From Algoriphagus chordae (GTDB lineage: Bacteria; Bacteroidota; Bacteroidia; Cytophagales; Cyclobacteriaceae), in contig NZ_QKZT01000005.1 of NCBI RefSeq assembly GCF_003254055.1, forward strand, positions 186,001 to 250,000: DNA of 64,000 nucleotides, in the 5' to 3' direction. This document shows positions 1 to 7,981 of this stretch, one piece after another (the first letter of the stretch is position 1; every line of letters starts with the position of its first letter). The translations under genes and the position numbers were made by a program. The notes under the pieces are model-generated. The model was not told the origin of the DNA. It saw only the letters and a program-made list of their open reading frames with translations, and made no database searches.

Positions 1-1
1 T

Positions 2-664
2 GAAAATGGTTCTGGAAAATCCACGCTACTTAAAGCCTTGGCGATCAAGCTAAATTTACCTGCTATCGGAAGTACTGATTTGGAAAGTGATGAAACGCTA
101 GCTGGTGTCAAAAGCTATGGCGAGCAGATCATCACTCAATGGAAGGACAGAGCTTTTCGTGGATTCTTTTTCAGAGCCGAAGATTACTTTGGCTTTGTCA
201 AACGACTGCAAAATATGGATTCTGAGATGCAAGGAGATATTGTGGACTTTGAGAAAAGATTGAGCGGAACAGGTCTCAAACTCGCAGTGGGTTCGATTCT
301 AGGGCAAAAAGAAGCCCTGATTCGCAAGTATGGAAATCTTACTGAAGTCTCCCATGGTGAAGGATTCTTAAAGGTATTAGAAGGCAGATTGCAAAATGAA
401 GGCATTTATCTAATTGATGAACCTGAAGCCGCGCTTTCGCCACAGCGGCAATTGGCGCTTTTTTCATTGATAAAGAATCTAGCCGAAAATCACGGTTGCC
501 AGTTTATCATCGCTACGCACTCTCCTATTCTGATGACGCTTCCGAACTCAACGATATTCCAGTTTGGAGATAAAATTGAAGAAGTCAACTACGAGGACAC
601 AGAGCATTTTACAATCTTGAAAAACTTCCTTAATAATCCTGATGCATTCTTGAGGCACTTGTAG
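2..664 (+). CDS. AAA family ATPase (5' end outside window)
   Basis: The reading frame is already open at base 2, where it encodes the Walker A motif GENGSGKST, so the true start lies left of the window. Further on, YLIDEPEAALS (bases about 408-440) is the ABC-type Walker B with signature-like context, and FIIATHSPILM (about 502-534) supplies the H-loop histidine. This layout (P-loop, short middle, then DEPE and THSP) is that of small RecF/SMC-like AAA ATPases of the AAA_23/AAA_21 type. These are soluble and of mostly unknown substrate, and some belong to defence or DNA-repair pairs. The ORF-track start at base 38 is not the real start because it would cut off the P-loop. The partner gene, if any, is not visible. 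Confidence 0.85.
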   Translation, partial: ENGSGKSTLLKALAIKLNLPAIGSTDLESDETLAGVKSYGEQIITQWKDRAFRGFFFRAEDYFGFVKRLQNMDSEMQGDIVDFEKRLSGTGLKLAVGSILGQKEALIRKYGNLTEVSHGEGFLKVLEGRLQNEGIYLIDEPEAALSPQRQLALFSLIKNLAENHGCQFIIATHSPILMTLPNSTIFQFGDKIEEVNYEDTEHFTILKNFLNNPDAFLRHL

Positions 665-752
665 AAACAAATCTTTTTGAAGAAAGATTTATTACCACAT
701 AGAAAAGGGCAATCCTAAGTAGCGCTTATTCTCATTATTAACATTTTATGAG

Positions 753-806
753 CTTTGTTTCTTTGCGTTAAAATATACTTTCCAAAAAGTATCAAAGGGA
801 ACAAAG
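753..806. repeat. Imperfect long palindrome, intergenic
   Basis: CTTTGTT (753-759) pairs with AACAAAG (800-806), CTTTG (761-765) with CAAAG (793-797), and inside them ATACTTT with AAAGTAT around a 3-nt loop. The left arm has a 9-nt bulge. A related palindrome occurs at 3948-4005. It lies between the ATPase gene and the convergent DUF2254 gene and has no clear U-tract, so it is more likely a dispersed intergenic repeat than a terminator. Confidence 0.5.
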
Positions 807-878
807 AGGTACAGATTTTTAATGAAGAGATAGCAAATCGAAACTATAAAAACTATGTGTGGTTCATATTTAGAAACT

Positions 879-2102
879 TCATCCCTCTGAAAAATCATCT
901 GCTATCTTCTTATGCACTTCACTCAATAATTTCATAATCGGAGGAGATGCAATTACTAATGAAAGTTGTCCCAACAGCAGCTTAAATTCTTGATTTAGCA
1001 TTCTATCCTCTTTTCCATAATCCCAAATCGGATATATGGCACCGATAAATAGCTCATCAAAAGTCAGTTCTTTGCGATAAATTTTATAGGGCAAGTCATC
1101 TTTAGAAAGTGTAGTCGGAGGAAAATGTAAGGCTCGAAATCCCAGCAAATCCGCCAGTGCTCTTAAGCTAAGGATTGCAGTTCCAGGATCATTGATTCCT
1201 GGGCTTAGCGCCTTTAGCGCAATTTCTGAAAGCTGCCTAAAGCCATATTCATAATTACGGTTGACGAATTCCTGATTACTAAGATTAATTCCCTGCAGAG
1301 CATTAGTTATTTGTACTTCATCAAGATTTCGACTACACTTTAAAACTGGCTGACCGCGTAGAATAAAAGTCCCCATGGGATATATTGCGAGCATACTGCA
1401 TTTATTTTTTGATAAGAAATCCAACATTTCTTTATCATCGAAACCTTCAAAAATTCCAGATCGTGAAGCTCTGATCATTGATAGCGCAGCAAAATCAGAA
1501 GCTTCCTTTACCTCCTCAGTTGACGTACAAAAATCTTTCATTCCATCAAAAGTTGAAGATTTGATTCGGTCTATGATCACATTATACTTGACTGACTGAG
1601 TGATGTAGTGCAGGAAATAGATGAAAATAAAGATATCTAAGACGGTGATGATCGTAAGTAAAAAAATACTGATAGAGGGAATCTGAAACGCGTCCTCTGT
1701 TTCTCGAATCGTGGTGAATAAGAAAAAAGTATACACGATAGTACCGATGTAAATACCCAGCACAGTTTGTTGAAATCGGTTGCCGATAAGTTTGTCCAGC
1801 ACCCGATTACTCATTTGTGATGCCGCTTGACTCAATACAATCATTACCATCGAAAAGCTGAAAACAGTCAGTGAGATTATCCCTCCAGCTATTGCACCTA
1901 GGACACTTCTGGCTGTAGAAGGATCTTTGATTGTAAGCCAAGGGATGTCAGATTTCAGCTGCTGTCCAAAATCCGAAAAGTCAACTAAAAACACCAAAGC
2001 GGCCAAGATTAAAAATCCCAAACTGATAAATGCCGGTATAAATGCAATGCTTGATATAATGATCTGATACTTCGCAATCAGCCAAATTCTTATTTTATCC
2101 AT
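879..2102 (-). CDS. DUF2254 family membrane protein
   Basis: The 407-residue product has four hydrophobic segments near residues 14-41, 66-92, 113-133 and 144-170. A soluble C-terminal half follows and carries the family-typical stretch ALKALSPGINDPGTA. Family and length fit DUF2254 (PF10011), predicted inner-membrane proteins with no established biochemical function. The gene stands alone and is divergent from the CHY zinc-finger gene. The start ATG at 2102 is the first codon ahead of the first membrane helix. The family call is secure; the role is unknown. Confidence 0.85.
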   Translation of the reverse strand: MDKIRIWLIAKYQIIISSIAFIPAFISLGFLILAALVFLVDFSDFGQQLKSDIPWLTIKDPSTARSVLGAIAGGIISLTVFSFSMVMIVLSQAASQMSNRVLDKLIGNRFQQTVLGIYIGTIVYTFFLFTTIRETEDAFQIPSISIFLLTIITVLDIFIFIYFLHYITQSVKYNVIIDRIKSSTFDGMKDFCTSTEEVKEASDFAALSMIRASRSGIFEGFDDKEMLDFLSKNKCSMLAIYPMGTFILRGQPVLKCSRNLDEVQITNALQGINLSNQEFVNRNYEYGFRQLSEIALKALSPGINDPGTAILSLRALADLLGFRALHFPPTTLSKDDLPYKIYRKELTFDELFIGAIYPIWDYGKEDRMLNQEFKLLLGQLSLVIASPPIMKLLSEVHKKIADDFSEG

Positions 2103-2282
2103 GAATTTAAATTAGTCATTGTGTTTAATTCTATTTTCGATGTATAGCATTTTGAAGCCGGTCTACTACTTTTGATTGAGCATCATAACTTCGGGATGCT
2201 TTCCCTTGGTAGTATCTTCGAATTTACATTTCCAATTCATACCTTCACTAGTCGCCGAACAAATATCATCCTAAAACTACGA

Positions 2283-2720
2283 ATGAAGACCTTTTTATTT
2301 TCCTTCTTATTCCTATTCACCACACTAGTCTTTGCTCAGCAAGCCCCACTTTTACCCATCGTGAAATCAAACATCAAAGGTGTCAATATCTATGGGAAAA
2401 CCGTCGATAATCAAACTCGCTGCCAGCATTGGCATTCGGATTTGGATGTGATTGCGATCAAGTTTAAATGCTGCGAGAAGTATTACCCTTGCTTTTCCTG
2501 CCATGAAGAAGAAGCGGATCACCAACCCGAGGTTTGGCCAAAAGCTGAGTTTGATACCAAAGCGATCCTTTGTGGAGTCTGTGGGTCGGAATTAACAATC
2601 ACAGAATATCAAGCCAGTGGTAACACCTGTCCAAAATGTACCGTAGCTTTCAATCCTGGATGTAGCAAGCATTACCATTTGTATTTTGAAACTGATTCAA
2701 CTAAACAGTCAAAATTATAA
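2283..2720 (+). CDS. CHY zinc finger protein with predicted signal peptide
   Basis: From the ATG at 2283 (145 aa) the protein begins with a typical signal peptide (MKTFLFSFLFLFTTLVFAQ). The CHY zinc-finger pattern follows: TRCQHWHSDLDVIAIKFKCC, YYPCFSCHEE, a CGVCG pair, CPKC and a final GCSKHYHLYF. CHY fingers (PF05495) bind zinc; relatives such as yeast Hot13 act in mitochondrial intermembrane-space redox and zinc handling. Bacterial copies are usually cytosolic, so a leader is unusual. An in-frame GTG at 2361 (VKSNIKG) would give a leaderless form, and the sequence alone cannot decide. The track start at 2172 adds 37 residues with no likely function. It precedes the HYC_CC_PP gene and sits in a metal-related cluster. 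Confidence 0.8.
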   Translation: MKTFLFSFLFLFTTLVFAQQAPLLPIVKSNIKGVNIYGKTVDNQTRCQHWHSDLDVIAIKFKCCEKYYPCFSCHEEEADHQPEVWPKAEFDTKAILCGVCGSELTITEYQASGNTCPKCTVAFNPGCSKHYHLYFETDSTKQSKL

Positions 2721-2753
2721 CCCTTTTCAATTTTATACCGTACCTTAAAACAG

Positions 2754-3170
2754 TTGAAAAAGCAAATCTCCATAGCGCTCGCACTTTTGCTGATGCTCTC
2801 AAGCATCGGAATGGCGAAAACTACCCATATCTGTATGGGTTCGGAAACTATGGCGGCATTTGGAGTGACTACCAAACATTTGAATTGCGGGATGGAAACC
2901 GAACCAAAAGAAAAATCTTCCGACTCGCATCAAAGTATAGATCCTATAGAATGCTGTCAAAACCAATTCGAATTGGTTCAAAATGAAAGCGATCAAAATC
3001 TCAAAGTAGTACAAATCGACGCTGCACAGCTTATTTTTATCGCAGCTTTTACACAAAGTTTTATCTTCGGAATAGCTCCAATCTCTTCCACAGAGCAACC
3101 TACCCCCCACATTACTCCCCCCTCGATTGAAAAGGACTTTAGCGTCCTGTTCCAATCATTTTTGATTTAA
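2754..3170 (+). CDS. HYC_CC_PP family protein
   Basis: 138 aa starting at a TTG codon just ahead of a signal-peptide-like segment (KKQISIALALLLMLSSIGMA). The elements that name the family are visible: THICMG near the N-terminus (histidine-x-cysteine), a CC pair in IECCQNQ, and a ThrProPro-type end (HITPPS). In Bacteroidetes such secreted or membrane-anchored proteins typically sit beside TonB-dependent receptors and copper or heavy-metal genes. No biochemical role is established. Here it is followed by a DUF3347 lipoprotein, which supports a metal-related setting. No upstream ATG is available in frame. Confidence 0.75.
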   Translation: MKKQISIALALLLMLSSIGMAKTTHICMGSETMAAFGVTTKHLNCGMETEPKEKSSDSHQSIDPIECCQNQFELVQNESDQNLKVVQIDAAQLIFIAAFTQSFIFGIAPISSTEQPTPHITPPSIEKDFSVLFQSFLI

Positions 3171-3283
3171 TACTTCCTGGTAATAGGTCTTACGAACTCC
3201 TTTTTAGCTAATGGCAGCCAGCCATTTAGCCTAGTCCTTTTTTATCCCTCCTTTTACCAGGATTAAATCATTCTTAAAACCAC

Positions 3284-3832
3284 ATGAAGAATCTAAGAAC
3301 ACCAATTGCCCTTTCGTTACTAATCGCTCTTTCTCTTGCTTGCTCAAGTAAATCACCTGAAGATCAAACTCAAGTGGTTCAATCCGAAAGCCATAAAATA
3401 CAGGAAGAAACGCCAGCAATGACAACCACCACAATTGCTTTTAAGGATGAATCAACTACCCAAATTTTCAATTCTTATTTGGCTTTGAAAGACGCTTTGG
3501 TAGCTACTGACGGTGAAAAAGCAAGTGCAGAAGCTAATAAACTTAACGCTCTTTTGGCGGATGAAAATTACAATTCAATCAAAGCTGATGTACAGAAAAT
3601 TGCAGGAAGCACCGATCCTAAAACCCAGCGTGAATCCTTTGATAGTCTTTCTGACCAAATGATAGCCTTAGCAAAAAGCAGTGAGTTGACCTCTGGAAAC
3701 CTATTCCTTCAGCATTGCCCAATGGCAAATGGAAACGCAGGAGCAAATTGGCTGAGCCTTTCGGAGGAAATCAGAAACCCATATTTTGGAGATAAGATGC
3801 TGAAATGTGGTTCAGTGACAGAGAAGATTTGA
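3284..3832 (+). CDS. DUF3347 domain lipoprotein
   Basis: 182 aa. The N-terminal lipobox (LSLACSSK, Cys 20) predicts an outer-membrane or periplasmic lipoprotein. The DUF3347 domain spans roughly residues 55-178 and carries its diagnostic end: HCPMANGNAGANWLS, then EIRNPYFGDKMLKCG. DUF3347 is found alone or fused to CusB-like efflux adaptors and is generally considered heavy-metal associated; the His/Cys/Met pattern is consistent with metal binding. A strong hairpin follows the stop codon. Confidence 0.85.
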   Translation: MKNLRTPIALSLLIALSLACSSKSPEDQTQVVQSESHKIQEETPAMTTTTIAFKDESTTQIFNSYLALKDALVATDGEKASAEANKLNALLADENYNSIKADVQKIAGSTDPKTQRESFDSLSDQMIALAKSSELTSGNLFLQHCPMANGNAGANWLSLSEEIRNPYFGDKMLKCGSVTEKI

Positions 3833-3847
3833 TTTATATAAACATGG

Positions 3848-3877
3848 TGTCGGGGCGAAAGATTATTCACCCCGACA
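3848..3877 (+). terminator. Hairpin after DUF3347 gene
   Basis: TGTCGGGG (3848-3855) pairs perfectly with CCCCGACA (3870-3877), 16 bases after the DUF3347 stop. It has no U-tract, so termination is inferred from position and stem strength only. Confidence 0.5.
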
Positions 3878-3947
3878 TCACATTACCGCTAATTTCCTTT
3901 CATAGCTTTGAAATCCTAAGCTCACCCATCTAAAGGAATATTTTTCC

Positions 3948-4005
3948 CTTTGTTCTCTTTATGAATTTTGTGATAGAATATTTTTAAACCACAAAAGCAA
4001 CAAAG
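3948..4005. repeat. Imperfect palindrome within 394-nt gene-free gap
   Basis: The gap 3833-4226 has no gene. CTTTGTT (3948-3954) and TTTTGTG (3966-3972) pair with AACAAAG (3999-4005) and CACAAAA (3990-3996). The element resembles the palindrome at 753-806, and both are followed by a TTTTAATGA stretch. The remainder of the gap is AT-rich and shows nothing else recognisable. Confidence 0.5.
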
Positions 4006-4226
4006 AAATCAAAGTCTTTTAATGAGAATCTAACGTAATTAGATCAGTATCGTCGCTATGTTTTACCATGATGCTATTAGGTATAAATAAATTCAATTGT
4101 TAAATTTCATAGTGCAGCACAATCACCATAACAACTTAATTATCAATGATTAAGAATTTATAACCAAAGCAAAGTCTAGATTACATCCTCTGCGTCACCC
4201 TTAGCGACCACTGCGGTAAAAAGCCC

Positions 4227-6506
4227 TCACTCTGAAACTGTAAACCTCAGCCCTAAGAATCCTCTTATCCCCTGATTTGGAGCATAAACATAAGTAGGAT
4301 CAAAGGTTAACGCATGTGGATTGTCTGGTGTGGGAATCACAGAACCATCTGGAGCGAAGGCAACATTTTTATCAAATGGATCAAATGCTCTTGCAATTGA
4401 ATTGGCTGCAGGAGTGAAATTCAAGAGGTTTTTTACTCCTCCAAAAATTTCCCAGCGATCACCTATCCCTTTGGTCAACTGAATATTCTGCAGACTATAC
4501 CAAGGCGAATAGCCTGGTCTATCATCCAATGGACCTAACAGTGGCAATCGCATGGGACTATAAACATTACCTGTGTAATCCACTGTCAAGCCAAGATTGA
4601 AGAACTCGTATCCTACGGACCAAACTCCAGAAAACTTCTCTGTAAGCAGTTGCCTGGTTTTGATTCCCTCCTCTTCGATACTTACATCCATCAAAGTAGC
4701 TCCAGCGGTAACTGTCAAACCTCCAGGCCAGGCTGCATCAAGATTGAGTGAAACTCCTTTGGATATAGCAGATCCATCCAAATTGGCATAGATGATCTGA
4801 TTAGGATTTGTCTCGTAATCAGGAATTATGCGATTGGTAAAATAAGTGTAGAATGCTGAAGCATCCAGTCCAATAAAAACGCCTCTGTCGGTATAAATTT
4901 TCTTCACCAGATTAGCATTTACATTCCAACTCTGCTCAGGTTTTAATTCCTCTGTGAAAACCACTTCACGTGCGCCTGTTAGGGCTGCATGATCTTCAGT
5001 GAACACATTGGCCACCCGAAAACCATTTCCAGCAGAAAGTCTGAAAACAGCAGTTTTGTCAGCTGAAGAAAGTTTGTAATTGACACGAGGTGAAAAGATT
5101 GACCCGTGAATGGAATTATAATCATAGCGGAGACCAAGCAGTAAACTCTGATTAGCACTCAGCTTGATTTCATCTTGTATAAAAGCTCCTGGTAAATGAA
5201 TTTGAGATGCTTCGTTTCGTGCTGATTCTATATCAGAAGTAGCAGCGGTATTATCATCATAATAAGTATATCTATAAGCCAATCCCAGTAATAAACCGTG
5301 GTTCTCTTGAGTCTTTGCCCAGGTAAGTTGTCCAAAGCCAATGTATTGATCAGCCTGAAATATTGTAGTTCCATAGACTGAATTTTGACTATGTCCATTG
5401 ACTGAAAACTGGAAATTCATAGTCTCAGATGTTGGCAACTGCCAGGTACCGAAAGTCTCCCAACGACTGGTGTATATACTCTCTCCGTAGACCTCATCTC
5501 CTCCCCGATCTTTACTAGTCCAGTTCATCTCACCACCCCAGCGATCTTCATATACATATCGACCTGCCATCGTAAAAAGCCTATTGTCAGGACGAATTAC
5601 ATTGATTTTCTGGAAAAAAGAAATACGTTTAGAAAGCGTCACATCTGTGAAACCATCCGCATTGTTGTCGATAGGATTATCGTAGTAGAAAGCATTGATT
5701 CCTGTCAAGGATTGGATTTTCTCAGTCCAATTTGATCTCAAACCTAGATCCAAATTCATTTCCCCCCAGCCTGTCCCAAAGAAATCAGCCGATAGCAATG
5801 GCGCATTATCTGGTTTCTTAGTAATCACGTTTATCAGTCCACCCACAGCCTCGGAGCCATATAGGGTGGACGCTGGACCTTTTACTACTTCTATTCTATC
5901 GATCAATGCTTGTGGAATTCCTGTCAAGCCATAGACCGTCGCCAGGCCGCTCACAATCGGCATTCCATCTATAAGCACCATAGTATATGGTCCTTCCAAA
6001 CCATTGATATGGATATCGCCTGTATTACAGACGTTACAATTTATCTGAGGTCGTACTCCATTTACATTCTGTAAAGATTCAAATATCGAAGGGGTAGGAT
6101 TTGCTCTAAAGAAATTAGCTGAATACACTTCCACAGGCACTGGAGAATCCAATTTGGAAACCTCTTGCATTGTACCACTGACCACTACCTCATCCAATCC
6201 AGCGTCCATTTCCTCCAAATTGAAAACCAATTCATCACCGGATTGCGGAATAGACACTTTCAACTGTGAAGATTTGAACCCCACCATAGAAGCCTGAACG
6301 GTGTAGGTAGCACTTGTGGAGATCTCAATAGAAAAGCTCCCATTTATGTCAGTTACAGTACCTTTTGATAGGCTTTTCACATAGACATTGGCATATTCAA
6401 CAGGCTCCCCCTCAAATAAAACCCTGCCTTTGAGCAAGTGATTTTGCGCATAAGTATCAAATGCGAACAGCGAAAAAAGTAAAATAAACAAGTAATTATA
6501 TCTCAT
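4227..6506 (-). CDS. TonB-dependent outer membrane receptor, likely metal/metallophore
   Basis: 759 aa from the ATG at 6506. After the signal peptide (RYNYLFILLFSLFAFDTYAQ) come a carboxypeptidase regulatory-like domain (about residues 22-105), the plug, and a large beta-barrel ending in a C-terminal aromatic-rich strand (GFLGLRFTVSE). The plug contains NCNVCNTGDIHINGLEGPYT, a Cys-x-x-Cys element, and the usual VEVVKGP-type segment (IEVVKGPASTLYGSEAVGG). An in-frame ATG at 6539 would overlap the predicted -7 box (6537-6544), so 6506 is chosen. It is divergent from a DtxR/MntR-type regulator across a shared operator, so a metal or metallophore substrate regulated by that protein is inferred. 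The exact ligand cannot be told. Confidence 0.88.
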   Translation of the reverse strand: MRYNYLFILLFSLFAFDTYAQNHLLKGRVLFEGEPVEYANVYVKSLSKGTVTDINGSFSIEISTSATYTVQASMVGFKSSQLKVSIPQSGDELVFNLEEMDAGLDEVVVSGTMQEVSKLDSPVPVEVYSANFFRANPTPSIFESLQNVNGVRPQINCNVCNTGDIHINGLEGPYTMVLIDGMPIVSGLATVYGLTGIPQALIDRIEVVKGPASTLYGSEAVGGLINVITKKPDNAPLLSADFFGTGWGEMNLDLGLRSNWTEKIQSLTGINAFYYDNPIDNNADGFTDVTLSKRISFFQKINVIRPDNRLFTMAGRYVYEDRWGGEMNWTSKDRGGDEVYGESIYTSRWETFGTWQLPTSETMNFQFSVNGHSQNSVYGTTIFQADQYIGFGQLTWAKTQENHGLLLGLAYRYTYYDDNTAATSDIESARNEASQIHLPGAFIQDEIKLSANQSLLLGLRYDYNSIHGSIFSPRVNYKLSSADKTAVFRLSAGNGFRVANVFTEDHAALTGAREVVFTEELKPEQSWNVNANLVKKIYTDRGVFIGLDASAFYTYFTNRIIPDYETNPNQIIYANLDGSAISKGVSLNLDAAWPGGLTVTAGATLMDVSIEEEGIKTRQLLTEKFSGVWSVGYEFFNLGLTVDYTGNVYSPMRLPLLGPLDDRPGYSPWYSLQNIQLTKGIGDRWEIFGGVKNLLNFTPAANSIARAFDPFDKNVAFAPDGSVIPTPDNPHALTFDPTYVYAPNQGIRGFLGLRFTVSE

Positions 6507-6536
6507 ACAGTAGTGATAATTCAGAATTAGATACGA

Positions 6537-6544
6537 CAAATATA
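6537..6544 (-). promoter_or_regulatory. -7 box of TonB receptor
   Basis: On the minus strand this reads TATATTTG, a perfect match to the Bacteroidetes -7 element TAnnTTTG. It lies 30 nt ahead of the ATG at 6506 and directly abuts the inverted repeat. Confidence 0.55.
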
Positions 6545-6569
6545 TTTTGTTAGATCAGTCTAACAAAAT
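6544..6569. promoter_or_regulatory. Inverted repeat, probable DtxR-family operator
   Basis: ATTTTGTTAGA (6544-6554), four bases, then TCTAACAAAAT (6559-6569): a perfect 11-bp inverted repeat in the intergenic space between the receptor and the metalloregulator. It overlaps or abuts both predicted promoters. Size and symmetry suit a dimeric DtxR/MntR repressor; assignment to the neighbouring regulator is inference. Confidence 0.7.
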
Positions 6570-6589
6570 TGTTTTCAAAAATTATTTAT

Positions 6590-6597
6590 CATATTTG
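6590..6597 (+). promoter_or_regulatory. -7-like box of metalloregulator gene
   Basis: CATATTTG differs in one base from TAnnTTTG. It lies 20 nt ahead of the regulator ATG and 20 nt after the inverted repeat, placing the repeat over the -33 region. Confidence 0.4.
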
Positions 6598-6616
6598 AAT
6601 ACTAAATCAATAGCAC

Positions 6617-7276
6617 ATGGCATCACAAACGGAGGAGAATTATCTGAAATCACTTTTTAACTTGGCAAATGAAAAGAATGAGGTCAATATCTCAGAGCTA
6701 GCTACTCAGATGCAAGTAAGTCTTCCCACTGTAAATAGCATGGTGAAAACCTTGCAGAAAAATGGTTGGTTGATTTATGAAAAATATAAGCCTGTCATAA
6801 TAACTCCAGAAGGAAAAAAAGTAGCGGCTCTCGTGATCCGAAAACACAGACTGACCGAGATGTTTTTGGTGAATAAAATGGGATTCGGCTGGGAAGAAGT
6901 ACATGAGATTGCGGAGCAGGTAGAGCACATTCATGCTCCCAAATTCTTTGAGCGTATGGATGAGATGATGGGATTTCCTACTATTGATCCACACGGCTCT
7001 CCTATTCCTGATGCCCAAGGGAGAATTCAGGAAATAAAATATCTTAATCTATCAGATTGCAAAGCTGGACAGGTTGTCAAACTAGCGGCACTCACCAATT
7101 CATCCACCGAATTTCTTGAATTTCTGAATGGCCGAAATCTCCGTTTGGGAACTGAGCTAAGCATACTATCCAAAGAAGCCTACGACCAAAGTATACTTAT
7201 TTCATATTTAAATCATTCAAGCGAAACACTATCAGAAAAAGTCTCTGAAAAATTACTAGTGAAGTTGTTGGACTAA
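6617..7276 (+). CDS. DtxR/MntR family metal-dependent transcriptional regulator
   Basis: 219 aa with the three-part DtxR layout: an N-terminal winged helix (about 5-65, ISELATQMQVSLPTVNSMVK), a metal-binding dimerisation domain (about 70-140) and a C-terminal FeoA/SH3-like domain (about 145-217). Candidate ligands lie where the family has them: His77 and Glu81 in RKHRLTE, His96, Glu100, Glu103 and His104 in VHEIAEQVEH. Such proteins repress iron or manganese uptake genes when metal-loaded. The divergent TonB receptor is the obvious target, and autoregulation through the same repeat is likely. Iron versus manganese cannot be told from the sequence. Confidence 0.9.
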   Translation: MASQTEENYLKSLFNLANEKNEVNISELATQMQVSLPTVNSMVKTLQKNGWLIYEKYKPVIITPEGKKVAALVIRKHRLTEMFLVNKMGFGWEEVHEIAEQVEHIHAPKFFERMDEMMGFPTIDPHGSPIPDAQGRIQEIKYLNLSDCKAGQVVKLAALTNSSTEFLEFLNGRNLRLGTELSILSKEAYDQSILISYLNHSSETLSEKVSEKLLVKLLD

Positions 7277-7357
7277 GTTTGAGTCAGAAAAATTGATTAA
7301 ATCTACAAATCGAACACCCTATATAAACCACTGATATTCAAATTACTAAAAAACTAT

Positions 7358-7981
7358 TTATCTAATTATATCTTTTCTACTGCCTTCAAATCTCCCCATA
7401 GATACATGTCCTTGTTGGGTTACGCCCTTTCCCATAAGTACATTAAATAAGGTTTGAAATAGTATCCTTAGGTCCAGTAAAAAGTTCACATTATCCACAT
7501 ACCATACATCAAGATTAAACTTCTTATCCCAAGAAATAGCATTTCTACCATTTACCTGAGCCCAACCCGTTACACCTGGCCTAACTTCATGCCTTCTAGA
7601 CTGCTCATCAGAATATAGTTCTAGGTAATCATCTAATAATGGCCTAGGGCCAACGAGACTCATATCTCCTTTCAGCACATTGATCAACTGGGGGATTTCA
7701 TCCAATGAAGTCTTTCTAACTATACTACCAAAATTGGTAATTCGATCTGAATCCGACAAAAGATCCCCTTGCTCGTTGACCAAATCCGACATGGTTTTAA
7801 ATTTCAGTATCTGAAACGGAATATTATCTTTTCCTGGACGAGATTGAGAGAAAAATGGAGATCCTTTATGATGGAAGCTTAATACAAGCAACAAAATTAA
7901 AAATACAGGTAATAGTATTACAAACATTAAAAAAGCAAGAAGAAAATCAATCCCTCTTTTAAACAAATTACGATAAATCAC
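7358..7981 (-). CDS. Sugar-phosphate transferase (PglC/WcaJ-like initiating enzyme)
   Basis: 207 aa, a small single-domain polyprenyl-phosphate hexose-1-phosphate transferase. One N-terminal hydrophobic segment (residues 12-35) is followed by the family signatures KFKTMSD, RKTSLDEIPQLINVLKGDMSLVGPRP in part, and VRPGVTGWAQVNGRN. It attaches the first sugar phosphate to undecaprenyl phosphate on the inner membrane to start glycan assembly. The start is GTG, immediately after the stop of the aminotransferase gene (no spacer), so the two are translationally coupled. The pair resembles pglC/pglE for bacillosamine-type sugars, but the acetyltransferase and dehydratase genes expected with them are absent here. 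Confidence 0.88.
   Translation of the reverse strand: MIYRNLFKRGIDFLLAFLMFVILLPVFLILLLVLSFHHKGSPFFSQSRPGKDNIPFQILKFKTMSDLVNEQGDLLSDSDRITNFGSIVRKTSLDEIPQLINVLKGDMSLVGPRPLLDDYLELYSDEQSRRHEVRPGVTGWAQVNGRNAISWDKKFNLDVWYVDNVNFLLDLRILFQTLFNVLMGKGVTQQGHVSMGRFEGSRKDIIR

Noticed and set aside
755..937. 60-codon ORF on the plus strand
   Set aside because: It overlaps the palindrome at 753-806 and the 3' end of the DUF2254 gene, and has no recognisable family or leader.
2172..2282. N-terminal extension of the CHY zinc finger ORF
   Set aside because: The extra 37 residues would precede a complete signal peptide, so initiation at 2283 (or the GTG at 2361) is more likely.
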